Assembly (NCBI GenBank): GCA_944381315.1 | Contig: CALWKR010000047.1 | Coordinates: 1 to 33,857, forward strand | DNA from: an uncultured Christensenellaceae bacterium | GTDB lineage: Bacteria > Bacillota > Clostridia > Christensenellales > UBA3700 | DNA length: 33,857 bases | Direction of reading: 5' to 3' | Notes under the pieces: model-generated | The model's input: the letters and a program-made list of their open reading frames with translations, nothing else | What the model was told of the DNA's origin: nothing | Database searches by the model: none | Shown: positions 23,010-32,333 of the stretch, piece after piece | Numbering within the stretch: the stretch's first letter is position 1 | Layout of the letters: each line of letters begins with the position of its first letter | Position numbers and translations under genes: made by a program

Positions 23010-24456
23010 CTCCGACCTCCGAGACGGGCGCGTCTATCTCCGCCGCCGCCTCTGCTTCGGACGAGATCGCGAATTTGTCCACCGTCTTTTGGATCTTGTC
23101 GTTGCGATCTATGGCTTCTCCCAACGTTTTGGTCACGCTCTCGCTCCTTTCCTTCGCCTTGCCGATATATTCTCTGAGCTTGCCAAAGTCCTTGGTGAAT
23201 CTGGCGAAAGCCTTGCGGATCTCGTTGCTGTTCTTCTCCACCTGTATCGAGCGGAATCCCATCTGCAAGCTGTTCAGCAGCGCCGCCATCACCGACGGCC
23301 CTCCCAACACGACTTGTTGATCCTGCCGCAATCTCTCGCTCAGTCCGGCGATGGACATCGCCTCGGCGTACAGCCCTTCGCTGGGCAGATACATGACCGC
23401 GAAGTCTGTGGTCTTGGGCGGAGATATGTACTTGTTCTTTATGCTCGTCGCCTGCGTTTTGATGTCGTTCTCCAAGGCCTTGCGGAACCTGTTGACGTTG
23501 ACTGTGTCGCCGTTGTTCTGCGCCTCGACGAGCTTTTCATAATTTTCGATCGGGAACTTGCTGTCCAGTGGCAACAGCACTTCGTTGCCCTTCTCCTTGC
23601 CGGGCATACGGATCGCAAAGTCCACGCGGTTGGAGCGCCCGATCTGATATTGCTTGTAATATTGAGAGCTGTCGAGCAATTCGCCTAGCAGCGAGTCGAG
23701 CGCAGTCTCTCCCCATGAGCCGCGCGTCTTGACTCCTTGGAACACCTTGTTGATGTCCTTGACGTTTTCGCCCAGCTTCTGCATCTGCGCGAGATTCTCG
23801 TTGACGATATTCAGCTCTTTCTTCACAAGATCGAACGAGTTGTTGAGCCTCTCTTCGAGCGTCTTGGACAGCTTCTCGTCCACGGTCTCGCGCATCTTCT
23901 CGAGCTGGTCGTGGTTGTCCTTCCTCACCTCGTCGAGATTCTGCTTTTGCTCCTTCTTTATTTCTTCGAGATTTTGCTTGAGTTCCTGCCTCGTATCGCG
24001 ATACTGAGAAGCGATGCCCTCTTTGACTTCTTTGAGCGACTGCATCACTCCGTCTTTGAGCTCTTTCATATTTTTTTCGAGCCCTGTGTTGATCTTCTCT
24101 ATGTTTTGAGATTGCTCGTTGCGGAACTCCTTCATCTCTGCCTTGCTGTTTTCGATGACGGAACCGACGGTCGTCTTGCCGCTGTCGACAAAGCTGTTGA
24201 CCGCCGTCATCGTCGTCCTGGACGTCGTCTCGATGCTGCTCGAGAGTACTTCCTTGACGTTTTTGATGCTGTTTTCGATGTCGCTCTTGCGTTTGTCGGC
24301 GCTCTCATCGAGCATCTTGCGCAGCCCGTTCAAAGTGTCTGCGTCCACGTCCGCGCCGCGCTTCTTTGCCGCGACTGCGCACAGCACCGCGGCAATTATC
24401 GCCGCTACGGCGGCGACCGCCGCAAGCGCGATGATAATGATCTCGGCTGTTGTCAT
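22999..24456 (-). CDS. rmuC: RmuC family protein (DNA recombination limiting factor)
   Basis: 485 aa. RmuC proteins carry a PD-(D/E)XK nuclease-like fold and limit recombination at inverted repeats in E. coli. Seen: one N-terminal TM helix (about 5-29), a long coiled coil (about 40-230, many Lys/Glu/Gln heptads such as EELKQNLEEIKKEQ) and the conserved core with GSWGETALDSLLGELLD, VLLPLDSKFPIENY and YLPSEGLYAEA. Overlaps cca by 4 nt (ATGA) upstream and the PHP gene by 11 nt downstream. Confidence 0.92.
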   Translation of the reverse strand: MTTAEIIIIALAAVAAVAAIIAAVLCAVAAKKRGADVDADTLNGLRKMLDESADKRKSDIENSIKNVKEVLSSSIETTSRTTMTAVNSFVDSGKTTVGSVIENSKAEMKEFRNEQSQNIEKINTGLEKNMKELKDGVMQSLKEVKEGIASQYRDTRQELKQNLEEIKKEQKQNLDEVRKDNHDQLEKMRETVDEKLSKTLEERLNNSFDLVKKELNIVNENLAQMQKLGENVKDINKVFQGVKTRGSWGETALDSLLGELLDSSQYYKQYQIGRSNRVDFAIRMPGKEKGNEVLLPLDSKFPIENYEKLVEAQNNGDTVNVNRFRKALENDIKTQATSIKNKYISPPKTTDFAVMYLPSEGLYAEAMSIAGLSERLRQDQQVVLGGPSVMAALLNSLQMGFRSIQVEKNSNEIRKAFARFTKDFGKLREYIGKAKERSESVTKTLGEAIDRNDKIQKTVDKFAISSEAEAAAEIDAPVSEVGDEG

Positions 24457-25817
24457 TTCTCCCTCCTCTTTTCCGCATTGCGCCGCCTGTCTGCGATCAC
24501 CTTCGCCCTACGCTCCAAAGCTTGTTCGGTATTGGGCGCGTCGGCGAAAAGGCATTCTTCGAACAGCCTCTTCAAGACGTCGGCGATCTCTCTGCCCTCA
24601 AAGCCGAGAGCGGCGAGACGATCGCCGCCGATCGCCAGATCGCGCACGCAAAACGGTATATGGTTTTCTTTCATAAATTTGTATTCGCGCTCCAATCTGT
24701 CTGCGCGAATGTTGTCGCAGAATATCCCCGTCCCCACACTGTCCGCTCTCATCAGCGCGCACAGATCGGGGATGAGCTCCGCATTGTCGACGATAAACTT
24801 GCGCAACGTGTTGCGGCGCGCGTTCGCGTTGATGTCGAACATATGCAGCTCGATCAGCCTGCATACGCGCTCCGTCTCTCGGCGGGGATAGCCGAGCGCA
24901 GAGAGTTCCGCCTGCGCAAGCTCCGCGCCTATCTGCGCGTGAAGGTGCATATTGCCGTCACGTCGCAGCGCCTCCGCCTTGCCTATGTCGTGCAGCAACG
25001 CGGCGAGCCTCAAATGCCGCGGCGCCGCCTCAGCCGTCATGAACATGTGCGTCAGCGCGTCGTATTTGTGGAACGCAGGCGGCTGCGCGACTCCTTCGCA
25101 GTCGGCGAGCGCCGGGAAGAGCTTGGATAGCAAGCCTATCTCCTTGGCGATACGCAGTCCGTGCGCCAAATACCGCCCGTCCATCAAGCCGTCCCACTCG
25201 TGGCGCTTGCGCTCGGGCGAGAGCGCGTCTATGTCGTCGATATGCGCGCGGCACGCGCATGCCGCCGCGTCGTCGGGACTCGATCCGAGCGCGGACGCAA
25301 AGCGCGCAAGGCGCAATATCCTGACAGGATCTTCGGAGATGACAGTCTCCGCGTCGCGCGTCGTGCGCAGCAGTTTTGCGGCGATGTCGGAGCAGCCGTC
25401 GAGCGGATCGACGAGCTCCGAACGCCCTATCTCGAAGTAGATCGCGTTGCATCTGAAATCTCTGCGCAGCGCGTCTTGTTGGGGAGTGGCGACGTACTCG
25501 AAACCTATCGGCGCGTGGCTGCCCGTCCCGACCGCATAGAAATCGCGGCGAAAGGACGTGAACTCCGCGCGCAGCTCCCCGATCGATATCGTTGCGGACG
25601 CAACGCCGCCATGGGGGAACTCCACGCCGATGCCGTGCTCGGCGAGCTTTTCGCGAAGCTGCTCGGGCGTCAATGCCGCGCAGACGTCAAAGTCGGGCTT
25701 TGCGGCAAGTCTGCCCATCAGCGCGTCGCGTACCGCGCCTCCGACCGCATAGAGCGGAGTCGGGGCGATCGCGTCGGCGATGGGGCGCAGTACGCCAAAT
25801 GCGGAAAAGTCCGTCAT
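24453..25817 (-). CDS. cca: tRNA nucleotidyltransferase (CCA-adding) with HD domain
   Basis: 454 aa. Adds or repairs the 3' CCA end of tRNA (or adds only A or C in species with split enzymes). Class II poly(A) polymerase head: GGAVRD (26-31), metal Asp42 and Asp44 (DFDV), RRDFRCNAI (119-127) and EDPVRILRLARF (162-173). An HD domain follows (LLHDIGK, His276-Asp277). The start lies 1 nt after the hpt stop. A basic C-terminal tail ends the protein. Whether it adds CC, A or CCA cannot be decided here. Confidence 0.92.
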   Translation of the reverse strand: MTDFSAFGVLRPIADAIAPTPLYAVGGAVRDALMGRLAAKPDFDVCAALTPEQLREKLAEHGIGVEFPHGGVASATISIGELRAEFTSFRRDFYAVGTGSHAPIGFEYVATPQQDALRRDFRCNAIYFEIGRSELVDPLDGCSDIAAKLLRTTRDAETVISEDPVRILRLARFASALGSSPDDAAACACRAHIDDIDALSPERKRHEWDGLMDGRYLAHGLRIAKEIGLLSKLFPALADCEGVAQPPAFHKYDALTHMFMTAEAAPRHLRLAALLHDIGKAEALRRDGNMHLHAQIGAELAQAELSALGYPRRETERVCRLIELHMFDINANARRNTLRKFIVDNAELIPDLCALMRADSVGTGIFCDNIRADRLEREYKFMKENHIPFCVRDLAIGGDRLAALGFEGREIADVLKRLFEECLFADAPNTEQALERRAKVIADRRRNAEKRREK

Positions 25818-25818
25818 C

Positions 25819-26328
25819 TCAGCTGCCGATCACGCACAGATCGGGCAGATTGCGGTACATCCCCGCGCAATCGAGTCCGTAGCCGACGACAAAGAGGTCG
25901 GGAACTTGATAGCCGACATAGTCTGCCTTGAAGTCGTTGACGCGCCTGGACGGCTTGTCCAAAAACGCGCAGACGGCAACGGACGCGGCGCCTCTCTCGG
26001 AGAGCAGCGCGGTCAAAGCCTTCATCGTCCTGCCGCTGTCGATTATGTCTTCGACGATCAAGAGATGTCTGCCCTTGACGTCGACGTCGAGATCTTTGGT
26101 GATCTTGACCTCTCCGCTCGACACGGTGTCGTCGCCGTAGCTGGACGCCGCGATCGTGGCGACTTCGAGAGGTATCTCCATCGCGCGGATGAGATCGGCA
26201 AAAAACACTGCCGCGCCGTTGAGCACGCAGATCACGACGGGCTTTTTGTCGCGATAGACGTCGGCGAGCTCGGAGCCGAGTTTGCGGACGCGCTCTGCGA
26301 TGATGTTGCGGTCGAACAATACTTTCAT
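25819..26328 (-). CDS. hpt: Hypoxanthine(-guanine) phosphoribosyltransferase
   Basis: 169 aa. Salvages hypoxanthine and guanine to IMP and GMP using PRPP. The PRPP-binding motif VEDIIDSGRTM is at 92-102; the SSYGDDTVSSG flexible loop (62-72) and the KPSRR/DYVGYQVPDLFVVGYGLD C-terminal motif are typical. The start overlaps the tilS stop by 4 nt (ATGA); tilS-hpt adjacency is classical in Firmicutes. Confidence 0.96.
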   Translation of the reverse strand: MKVLFDRNIIAERVRKLGSELADVYRDKKPVVICVLNGAAVFFADLIRAMEIPLEVATIAASSYGDDTVSSGEVKITKDLDVDVKGRHLLIVEDIIDSGRTMKALTALLSERGAASVAVCAFLDKPSRRVNDFKADYVGYQVPDLFVVGYGLDCAGMYRNLPDLCVIGS

Positions 26329-27620
26329 TTCTTCACCTCTTGTATCTTTACTACTCTCGAGTTGGCTCGCACGGCGACGGAGTCGGAGATCTCGATCCCG
26401 ACGATCGCGAGCACGTCGCTGCCGTGCGCGAGCAGCGCGAGCCCGTCGCGCTTGCTGAGCGGTATCTTCTTGTCGGTCAGGTAGTCGCCGAGCGACTTGG
26501 TCCCTCCCTTGAACTTCTTGAATACGTCGCCCTCGCGGCGAGTGCGAAATACGCTGCCCGGCGGTATCTTGTCCTCGTCGAGCATAAGGCCGCGCGCGTC
26601 GGGAGAGACTCTGAAAAGCGTGTTCCCGACCGAGAACTCGCCTCTCGCATAGGGGATCTCGGCAAGATCTTTGCCGCCCTTGTCCTTGAAGACGACGATG
26701 GCTCCGCGCCTCTTTTCGGCGACAAAAAAGTGCGGCAAACTGACACGAGCGCCATTATTTTTGTCTTTGAGCGCTATGATCGAAAGCACATGGACGCGCG
26801 CTGCGTCTATCCTCGCTCCCGCCGCTTCGAGAGCTTTGAGCACGCTCGCCGCGACGCAAGCCGGCGGCGCGTCGAAAGCCGCTTCGTCCAAGAAGACTTC
26901 GTCCCCCTCTCTGCGCGGAGGCACGCACTGCGACGCGACAAAGTCGGCGGCGTCGCGAGCCGCGCCAGACAGTCTGGCGACGTTCTGTTCCAGCGACGGA
27001 TAGAGCTTTTTCAGCGACGGAACAACGACGTTGCGCAGATAGTTGCGCGAATAGGCGTTGTCGCGATTGGAAGAATCGACGCGATAGCTCAGCCCGTGCT
27101 CGGCGACATAGTCGTCTATGACGTCGACTCTCGTCGCGAGCATCGGACGAAAGATCACTCCGTCGTCCTCTCTCATGCCGCAAAGCCCGTCAATGCCGCT
27201 GCCGCGGAAGACGTGCATCAGCACGCTCTCGGTCTGGTCGGAGAGGTGGTGCGCGGTGAGCACTCTCTGCACTTCGCCCGACGCGACGATGTCGGCAAAG
27301 AGCTGTCTGCGCACAAGGCGCGCGCCCTGCTCCAAACCATAGCCGTGTTCGCGGCAATAGGCAGGCACGTCCGCGCTGTGCACGACGACGGGGACGCGAT
27401 AGCTCTCGGCGAGCGAGCGGACGAACTCGGTGTCGTCGTCGCTCTCGCCGCCGCGAATGCGGTGGTTGACGTTGAGCGCGACGATCTTGCCGCTGTAGAC
27501 GCCCGAAAAGACGAGATAGTGCAACAGCGCGACGCTGTCCCTGCCGCCGCTGACGGCGACGGCGACGGAGTCGAACTCGGACAATCTGTCCGCCACGTCT
27601 TGCGCAAACAATTTTGCCAT
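26325..27620 (-). CDS. tilS: tRNA(Ile)-lysidine synthase
   Basis: 431 aa. Modifies C34 of the CAU-anticodon tRNA(Ile) to lysidine, so it reads AUA. The PP-loop ATP motif is SGGRDS (24-29); a substrate-binding middle domain and a C-terminal TilS domain (RTRREGDVFKKFKGGTKSL) follow. The ATG at 27620 is chosen because it gives the family N-terminus and because the -10 box ends 6 nt upstream, so the earlier in-frame start cannot be transcribed. No ribosome binding site is present, and the mRNA is predicted to be leaderless. First gene of tilS-hpt-cca-rmuC-PHP-vanW. Confidence 0.94.
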   Translation of the reverse strand: MAKLFAQDVADRLSEFDSVAVAVSGGRDSVALLHYLVFSGVYSGKIVALNVNHRIRGGESDDDTEFVRSLAESYRVPVVVHSADVPAYCREHGYGLEQGARLVRRQLFADIVASGEVQRVLTAHHLSDQTESVLMHVFRGSGIDGLCGMREDDGVIFRPMLATRVDVIDDYVAEHGLSYRVDSSNRDNAYSRNYLRNVVVPSLKKLYPSLEQNVARLSGAARDAADFVASQCVPPRREGDEVFLDEAAFDAPPACVAASVLKALEAAGARIDAARVHVLSIIALKDKNNGARVSLPHFFVAEKRRGAIVVFKDKGGKDLAEIPYARGEFSVGNTLFRVSPDARGLMLDEDKIPPGSVFRTRREGDVFKKFKGGTKSLGDYLTDKKIPLSKRDGLALLAHGSDVLAIVGIEISDSVAVRANSRVVKIQEVKK

Positions 27621-27626
27621 AACTTC

Positions 27627-27655
27627 ATTATATACCAAAATCGCGCACGGAGCAA
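27627..27655 (-). promoter_or_regulatory. tilS operon promoter (predicted leaderless)
   Basis: On the minus strand, TTGCTC (27655-27650), 17 nt, perfect TATAAT (27632-27627), then 6 nt (GAAGTT) to the ATG. It overlaps, back to back, the control region of the divergent membrane-protein gene. Confidence 0.8.
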
Positions 27656-27710
27656 GCGCGATGCGAGTATAATGCGCCCCGTCCTCGTCAATACTTCGCG
27701 CGGAGGCAAT

Positions 27711-28352
27711 ATGCGAACCGACATTGCAAATTCAACTCGGCGCTCGGCGCCGCAGATAGCGGAGAGCGTCTTTGACACGCTCTATCTCACCGCGTCGCTG
27801 ACGCTCGCGGCGGCGCTGCTCGCAACGGGTCGCACACTATGGGGCTGTGCGGTCGCGACGCTCTTTGTCGGCGACTCGCTGCACCTGATACCGCGGATAT
27901 ACCGCTTTGCAACGGGAGTGACGTCGCCGTGGGAAAAGCGCGGAAAACTCGCCGCGTCTATCGCGATGACTGTGTTCTATCTGCTGATCTGGTGGCAGGC
28001 GGCGCTGACATGGGGCTATGATCCCGTCTCGGCGACGTCTGTCTTTGCGCTCGTCGCGGTGAGGATAGCGCTGTGCTTTTTGCCGCACTCGTTCGACGCG
28101 GCAGAGCCGTCGTTTGCGTCGTGGCTGCGCAACGTGCCTTTCATCGCTCTCGGCGCGATCGTCGCGACCGAATACGGCATGGCGTCGTCATTGCATCCGT
28201 TCGCGCTCGGCGTCTCTCTCGCGATCGCCGCGAGTTTCGCGTTCTATATCCCCGTCATAGTCGCGGCAAAGCGCAAGCCCTCTCTCGGGGCGCTGATGCT
28301 GCCCAAGAGTTGCGCCTATCTCGCGATCGCCGCGCTCGGCTTTGCGTTCTGA
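27711..28352 (+). CDS. Unknown polytopic membrane protein
   Basis: 213 aa. The start at 27711 has GGAGG 6 nt upstream; the much longer open frame reaching back to 26340 is antisense to tilS and discarded. A TATAAT at 27668-27673 could be its -10, but no good -35 is seen. The protein has about six or seven hydrophobic helices (roughly 22-40, 44-66, 80-100, 108-126, 137-155, 159-182, 192-212) with few charged residues between them. A GDSLHLIPRI segment lies in the second helix region. I recognise no family. Divergent from tilS with only about 90 nt between the starts. Confidence 0.8.
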   Translation: MRTDIANSTRRSAPQIAESVFDTLYLTASLTLAAALLATGRTLWGCAVATLFVGDSLHLIPRIYRFATGVTSPWEKRGKLAASIAMTVFYLLIWWQAALTWGYDPVSATSVFALVAVRIALCFLPHSFDAAEPSFASWLRNVPFIALGAIVATEYGMASSLHPFALGVSLAIAASFAFYIPVIVAAKRKPSLGALMLPKSCAYLAIAALGFAF

Positions 28353-28563
28353 TTTCTCGATACAGGTCGCAAATTTTCTGTTTCGCGGACAATTTCTCCT
28401 TACTCTGCCGCGCACAAATTCTTTTGTTGCTTTGCTTTGAAGCCGTAACGCTTCTGCGCAGTCCAAAAAACTCCGATCTGAAAATATACTCACGGCGATC
28501 GGCTCGACGCAAGCAAGCTCATGCCTGTCGAGAGTCTGTATGATCTCGGCATCGGTCTTCTTG

Positions 28564-28596
28564 CAAAAAAACGGCGCAGCCCTTTCGGACTGCGCC
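28564..28596 (-). terminator. Intrinsic terminator after the fucosidase gene
   Basis: GGCGCAGCCC (28573-28582) pairs with GGACTGCGCC (28587-28596, one wobble) around TTTC; the A run 28564-28571 gives the T tract on the minus strand. The remaining gene-free stretch 28353-28563 shows nothing I can name. Confidence 0.9.
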
Positions 28597-28617
28597 TTGC
28601 GCGTTGATTTTTGCGCA

Positions 28618-30231
28618 TTATTTCGCGTACAGCGAGATGCTTCTGAGCACCGGGTTGGATCTCGATTGCTTGATCGAGATGCGCACGGTATCCGAGACGG
28701 GCGCGTTCTCGAACAACAAGATCCTGCGGTTGCCGATGATCGTGCTGTCGCCGATCAAGATCCACTTGCCTGCGGCGTCTTGGACCCATACTTCGAACTC
28801 CTCTACTCTTTGCGAAGAACGCTGATCTTCGCGCAGATCGATCCTGCCGATCTGATATTCGCGCTTGAGCTGGATCTCGATGATGTACTCGTCATCGCCG
28901 AGCATGTAGCCGTCATAGGTGCTCTCGTCAAGCAATGCCGCGGTCGTCGCGGCGTCGAGCTCGGTCACGCCGTTGTTGTTGCCGACGGAGATGGATTCGA
29001 CTCCCATGGCGAACTCCTGACTCGCGGCGATCGCCGCGCCGAATTCGCGCAGTCTCTGCTCGTCCTTCTCGTCGATCAAGCCGTCCTTGTTGGGCGGAAT
29101 GTTGAGCAGCAAGCTGCTGTTGCCGCCGACTGCCTTGTAGTAGATGTTGAGCAGATGTTCAAGCGACTTCGGATCCTGATTCTTGTGCCAGAACCAGCCC
29201 TTGCGGATGCTGACGTCGACTTCGGCAGGATACCAAACGAGGTCGTTGTACTTCTCGAGCAATTCGCGGCTGCCGAGGTCGCTCGCCTCGGCGCTGACGC
29301 TGGTCAGCTCTTCTTGCTGATCTTCGCTGGTCTGCCAATCGGGGTTGGCGGTATTGCCGCGGCTGACGACGTTCCATTCGCTCTCACGGCTGACGCCTGC
29401 CTCATTGCCTACCCAGCGCACTTCGCTGCCCATGTTGGCGGCGATGCAATTGGGTTGGAGGGTGTGGATGGTCTCTTCCCATCTGTCCATGTCGTACTCA
29501 AAGCCCTCGACATCCTCGCCCGCTCCGTCCATCCAGACGCAGAAGATCTCGCCTCTGCCGTCGCCGTCGAAGTCGGGGCCGTAGTCGCCGTTGAGCAGCT
29601 CGGTGAGCTGATCGACATAGAAGTCGTTGTAGGCGTCGGTGCCATAGCTCTCCTCATGCATGTCCCACGGCGAGAGATAGATGCCCATCTGCAAGCCGAA
29701 GTCCTCGCAGCTCTCGGACAGCTCTTTGAGGATATCGCCCTTGCCGTCCTTGTAGGGGCTGGACGCGATGTCGTGATCGGTATGAGCGCTCGGCCACAGG
29801 CAGAAGCCGTCGTGGTGCTTGGCAGTGATGATGATGCCCTTGCTGCCCGACGCTTTGAGGATGCGGCACCACTGGTCGGTGTCGAGGGACTCGGGATTGA
29901 ACTCGGACGGATCCTCGTCGCCGCTGCCCCACTCGGAACCGGTCATCGTGTTCATGCCGAAGTGGATGAAGTTGTAGTATTCAAACTCCATGAAGTCGAG
30001 CTGACGCTCGGACGGAGTGACGGAGATCAATCTCTCGACCTCGGCGCCGTCCTTGTCGTAGCCGTTGTTGTCGTTGGCCCATCCCTTGGTGAACTCTTCG
30101 CCTGCGGCGTAGGTCTTGGTCGGGGTCTCATAATAGTTGTACTCCTCTTCCGAGCAGCCGGCAAAGAAGCAGGTCATGCTCAGACAGACTACCACGATCG
30201 CCGCTACGGCGACAAAGCCTTTTTTCTTCAT
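28618..30231 (-). CDS. Alpha-L-fucosidase (GH29) lipoprotein
   Basis: 537 aa. Releases fucose from glycans such as mucin or milk oligosaccharides at the cell surface. A lipoprotein signal ends in FAGC (Cys26). The GH29 barrel has EYYNFIHFGMNT (84-95), the substrate-binding KHHDGFCLW (138-146) and the nucleophile Asp235 in VWMDG. A C-terminal F5/8-like (CBM32-type) domain (about 430-537) ends in VRISIKQSRSNPVLRSISLYAK-type strands. Linkage preference cannot be told safely, though the WYPAEVDVS stretch is like GH29-B members. AAGGAG overlaps the mrp stop region; it follows mrp by 9 nt and is probably co-transcribed. Confidence 0.92.
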   Translation of the reverse strand: MKKKGFVAVAAIVVVCLSMTCFFAGCSEEEYNYYETPTKTYAAGEEFTKGWANDNNGYDKDGAEVERLISVTPSERQLDFMEFEYYNFIHFGMNTMTGSEWGSGDEDPSEFNPESLDTDQWCRILKASGSKGIIITAKHHDGFCLWPSAHTDHDIASSPYKDGKGDILKELSESCEDFGLQMGIYLSPWDMHEESYGTDAYNDFYVDQLTELLNGDYGPDFDGDGRGEIFCVWMDGAGEDVEGFEYDMDRWEETIHTLQPNCIAANMGSEVRWVGNEAGVSRESEWNVVSRGNTANPDWQTSEDQQEELTSVSAEASDLGSRELLEKYNDLVWYPAEVDVSIRKGWFWHKNQDPKSLEHLLNIYYKAVGGNSSLLLNIPPNKDGLIDEKDEQRLREFGAAIAASQEFAMGVESISVGNNNGVTELDAATTAALLDESTYDGYMLGDDEYIIEIQLKREYQIGRIDLREDQRSSQRVEEFEVWVQDAAGKWILIGDSTIIGNRRILLFENAPVSDTVRISIKQSRSNPVLRSISLYAK

Positions 30232-30240
30232 AATATCTCC

Positions 30241-31080
30241 TTAATCCGCGTTGGCGGTTTTTTGCACTTCAAAAGCCTCGATGACGTCGAGCGCCGCGTC
30301 GAGCTCTTTGCTCTCGATCTTCTCGATCTCGCCCCTGTCCGCCATCTGCGCGTACTCGGGCCGGAACGGCAGCTGCGCCAGCACCGCGAGCGAATACTTG
30401 GCGGCGACTTCGTGCGGCTTGCCCTGCCCGAAGATGTAGTGCCTGCTGCCGCAGTCGGGACAGTCATACCAGCTGTAATTCTCTACGATGCCGACGATGG
30501 GCACATGCATCATCTTCGCCATATTGACCGCCTTGCCGACGATCATCGACACGAGTTGCTGCGGCGAAGTGACGACTACTATGCCGTCCACGGGCAGGCT
30601 CTGGAAGACGGTCAGCGCGACGTCGCCCGTCCCCGGAGGCATATCCACGAACATCAAGTCTATGTCGCCCCACTCCACTTCGTCCCAAAACTGTTTGACA
30701 AGTCCCGAGATCACGGGGCCGCGCCAAAGCACGGGTGCGTCCTCGTCGTGAAGCATCATATTGACCGAGATCAGCTTTACGCCGCCGTCCGTGACAGCCG
30801 GCAATATCTTCTTGCCGTCCGTGAGCGCCGCCGAGTGCACGCCGAACATCGCAGGTATCGACGGGCCTGTGACGTCTGCGTCAAGCACCGCGGTCTTGGC
30901 TCCGCGCCTTGCGGCTGCCGCCGCGAGCATCGCCGCGACGGACGTCTTGCCTACGCCGCCCTTGCCGCTGACTACGCCGATGACTTTTTTGATCTTGCCG
31001 TGTTCCGCCTTGGGGGGAACAGTCCTTGACGCGCAGTCCTGTCCGCAGGATGCGCAATCGTGATCGCATTGCTCTGCCAT
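30241..31080 (-). CDS. mrp: Mrp/Nbp35-family P-loop ATPase (Fe-S cluster carrier)
   Basis: 279 aa. Binds and delivers iron-sulfur clusters to apoproteins in the cytoplasm. A Cys-rich N-terminus (Cys5, 9, 12, 16) precedes the deviant Walker A motif SGKGGVGKT (38-46); DMPPGTGD (147-153) is the family motif, and the bridging C-x-x-C is Cys207/Cys210. The start at 31080 is chosen because AAGGAG lies upstream and the earlier in-frame ATG overlaps the -10 box of the promoter. Short leader of about 10 nt. Confidence 0.93.
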   Translation of the reverse strand: MAEQCDHDCASCGQDCASRTVPPKAEHGKIKKVIGVVSGKGGVGKTSVAAMLAAAAARRGAKTAVLDADVTGPSIPAMFGVHSAALTDGKKILPAVTDGGVKLISVNMMLHDEDAPVLWRGPVISGLVKQFWDEVEWGDIDLMFVDMPPGTGDVALTVFQSLPVDGIVVVTSPQQLVSMIVGKAVNMAKMMHVPIVGIVENYSWYDCPDCGSRHYIFGQGKPHEVAAKYSLAVLAQLPFRPEYAQMADRGEIEKIESKELDAALDVIEAFEVQKTANAD

Positions 31081-31096
31081 TTCTTTCTCCTTTTCC

Positions 31097-31125
31097 ATTG
31101 TACAACACGCGCGCGCATTTTGCAA
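31097..31125 (-). promoter_or_regulatory. mrp promoter
   Basis: On the minus strand, TTGCAA (31125-31120), 17 nt, TACAAT (31102-31097), starting just after metK. It allows mrp and the fucosidase to be transcribed independently of the SAM riboswitch. Confidence 0.7.
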
Positions 31126-31128
31126 GCC

Positions 31129-32325
31129 TTAGTTTGCGCGCCGCGCCCTCTTCGCCTCGTCGCGCAATATGTCGGCGACGTCGGTCTGCTCCCAGCGGAA
31201 GCCGCGGTCCTCTCTGCCGAAGTGCCCATAATTGGTCGTAGCGGCAAATATCGGCGCGCGCAGCCCCAGCTTCTCTATGATCGCGAGCGGACGGAAGTCA
31301 AAATGCTTGGCGATCAGCGCCGCGATCTCGTCCTCGTCTATCTTGTTGGTGCCGAAGGTCTCGACCTGGATCTGCACGGGACGCGCGACTCCGATCGCAT
31401 AGGCGACGTCGAGTCTGCACTCGTCGGCAAGCCCTGCCGCGACGACGTTCTTGCACGCATAGCGCGCCATATAGCACGCGCTGCGATCGACCTTGGTGCC
31501 GTCTTTGCCCGAGAACGCGCCGCCGCCGTGCGGACAATAGCCGCCGTAGGTATCGACGATGATCTTGCGCCCGGTCAGTCCGCAGTCTCCGTGCGGTCCG
31601 CCGACGACGAATCTGCCCGTGGGATTGATCAAAAAGCGCGCGTCCCTCAACATCTCGCTCGGGAGAGCGGCGCGTATGACGCACTCCTCTATGTCGCGGC
31701 GCAATCTCGCCGTGTCCACGTCCTCGCTGTGCTGAGCGGACACGACGACGGTGTCTATGCCGACGGGCTTGCCGTCCTCATAGGCGACGGTGACTTGCGC
31801 CTTGCCGTCGGGGCGAAGGTAGTCGAGCTCGCCGCTCTTGCGCACTTGTGCAAGACGCGCGGTGAGCGCGTGTGCATATGAGATCGGCGCAGGCATGAGC
31901 TGAGGAGTTTGGTTGCAGGCATAGCCGAACACCATGCCCTGATCCCCTGCTCCCGTAAGGTCGTAGGGATCGAGGTCTCCGCCTCTGTTCTCCAAGCTGC
32001 GGTCGACTCCGCGCGCTATGTCGGGCGACTGCTCGTCCACTCTGATCTCGACCGCGCAGCTCTTGCCGTCAAAGCCCTTGCTCTCGTCGTCGTAGCCGAT
32101 GTCCAGCACCGTCTTGCGCAGGATCGCCTCGAAGTCGACTTTGGCGGTCGTCGTGATCTCGCCCGAAAGCAGGGCGAAGCCTGTGTTGCAGCACGTCTCG
32201 AGCGCGACGCGGCTGAATGCGTCCTCGGCGACCAATGCGTCGAGGATGCTGTCCGAGATCTTGTCGCAGACCTTGTCGGGATGTCCCTCGGTCACGCTCT
32301 CACTTGTGAATAAACGTCTCTTCAT
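31129..32325 (-). CDS. metK: S-adenosylmethionine synthetase
   Basis: 398 aa, usual length. Makes SAM from methionine and ATP. Seen: the N-terminal [12 protein letters not shown] (7-18, His15, Asp17), the methionine-loop region DQSPDIA-like [25 protein letters not shown] and the [10 protein letters not shown]-loop-like motif. GGAGAG lies just before the ATG. Expression is controlled by the SAM-I riboswitch upstream, a classic feedback arrangement. Confidence 0.97.
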   Translation of the reverse strand: MKRRLFTSESVTEGHPDKVCDKISDSILDALVAEDAFSRVALETCCNTGFALLSGEITTTAKVDFEAILRKTVLDIGYDDESKGFDGKSCAVEIRVDEQSPDIARGVDRSLENRGGDLDPYDLTGAGDQGMVFGYACNQTPQLMPAPISYAHALTARLAQVRKSGELDYLRPDGKAQVTVAYEDGKPVGIDTVVVSAQHSEDVDTARLRRDIEECVIRAALPSEMLRDARFLINPTGRFVVGGPHGDCGLTGRKIIVDTYGGYCPHGGGAFSGKDGTKVDRSACYMARYACKNVVAAGLADECRLDVAYAIGVARPVQIQVETFGTNKIDEDEIAALIAKHFDFRPLAIIEKLGLRAPIFAATTNYGHFGREDRGFRWEQTDVADILRDEAKRARRAN

Positions 32326-32333
32326 CTCTCTCC

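Noticed and set aside
26340..27710. Upstream part of a 670-codon plus-strand frame ending in the membrane protein
   Set aside because: This part is antisense to tilS and has no start signal; the real start is at 27711 with GGAGG.
28353..28563. Possible small RNA in the gap before the fucosidase terminator (CTCGAC...GTCGAG inverted repeat)
   Set aside because: Only a 6-bp pairing with a long loop and no promoter was seen.
28540..31029. 829-codon plus-strand frame opposite the fucosidase and mrp genes
   Set aside because: It spans two well-supported minus-strand genes with catalytic motifs and has no ribosome binding site.
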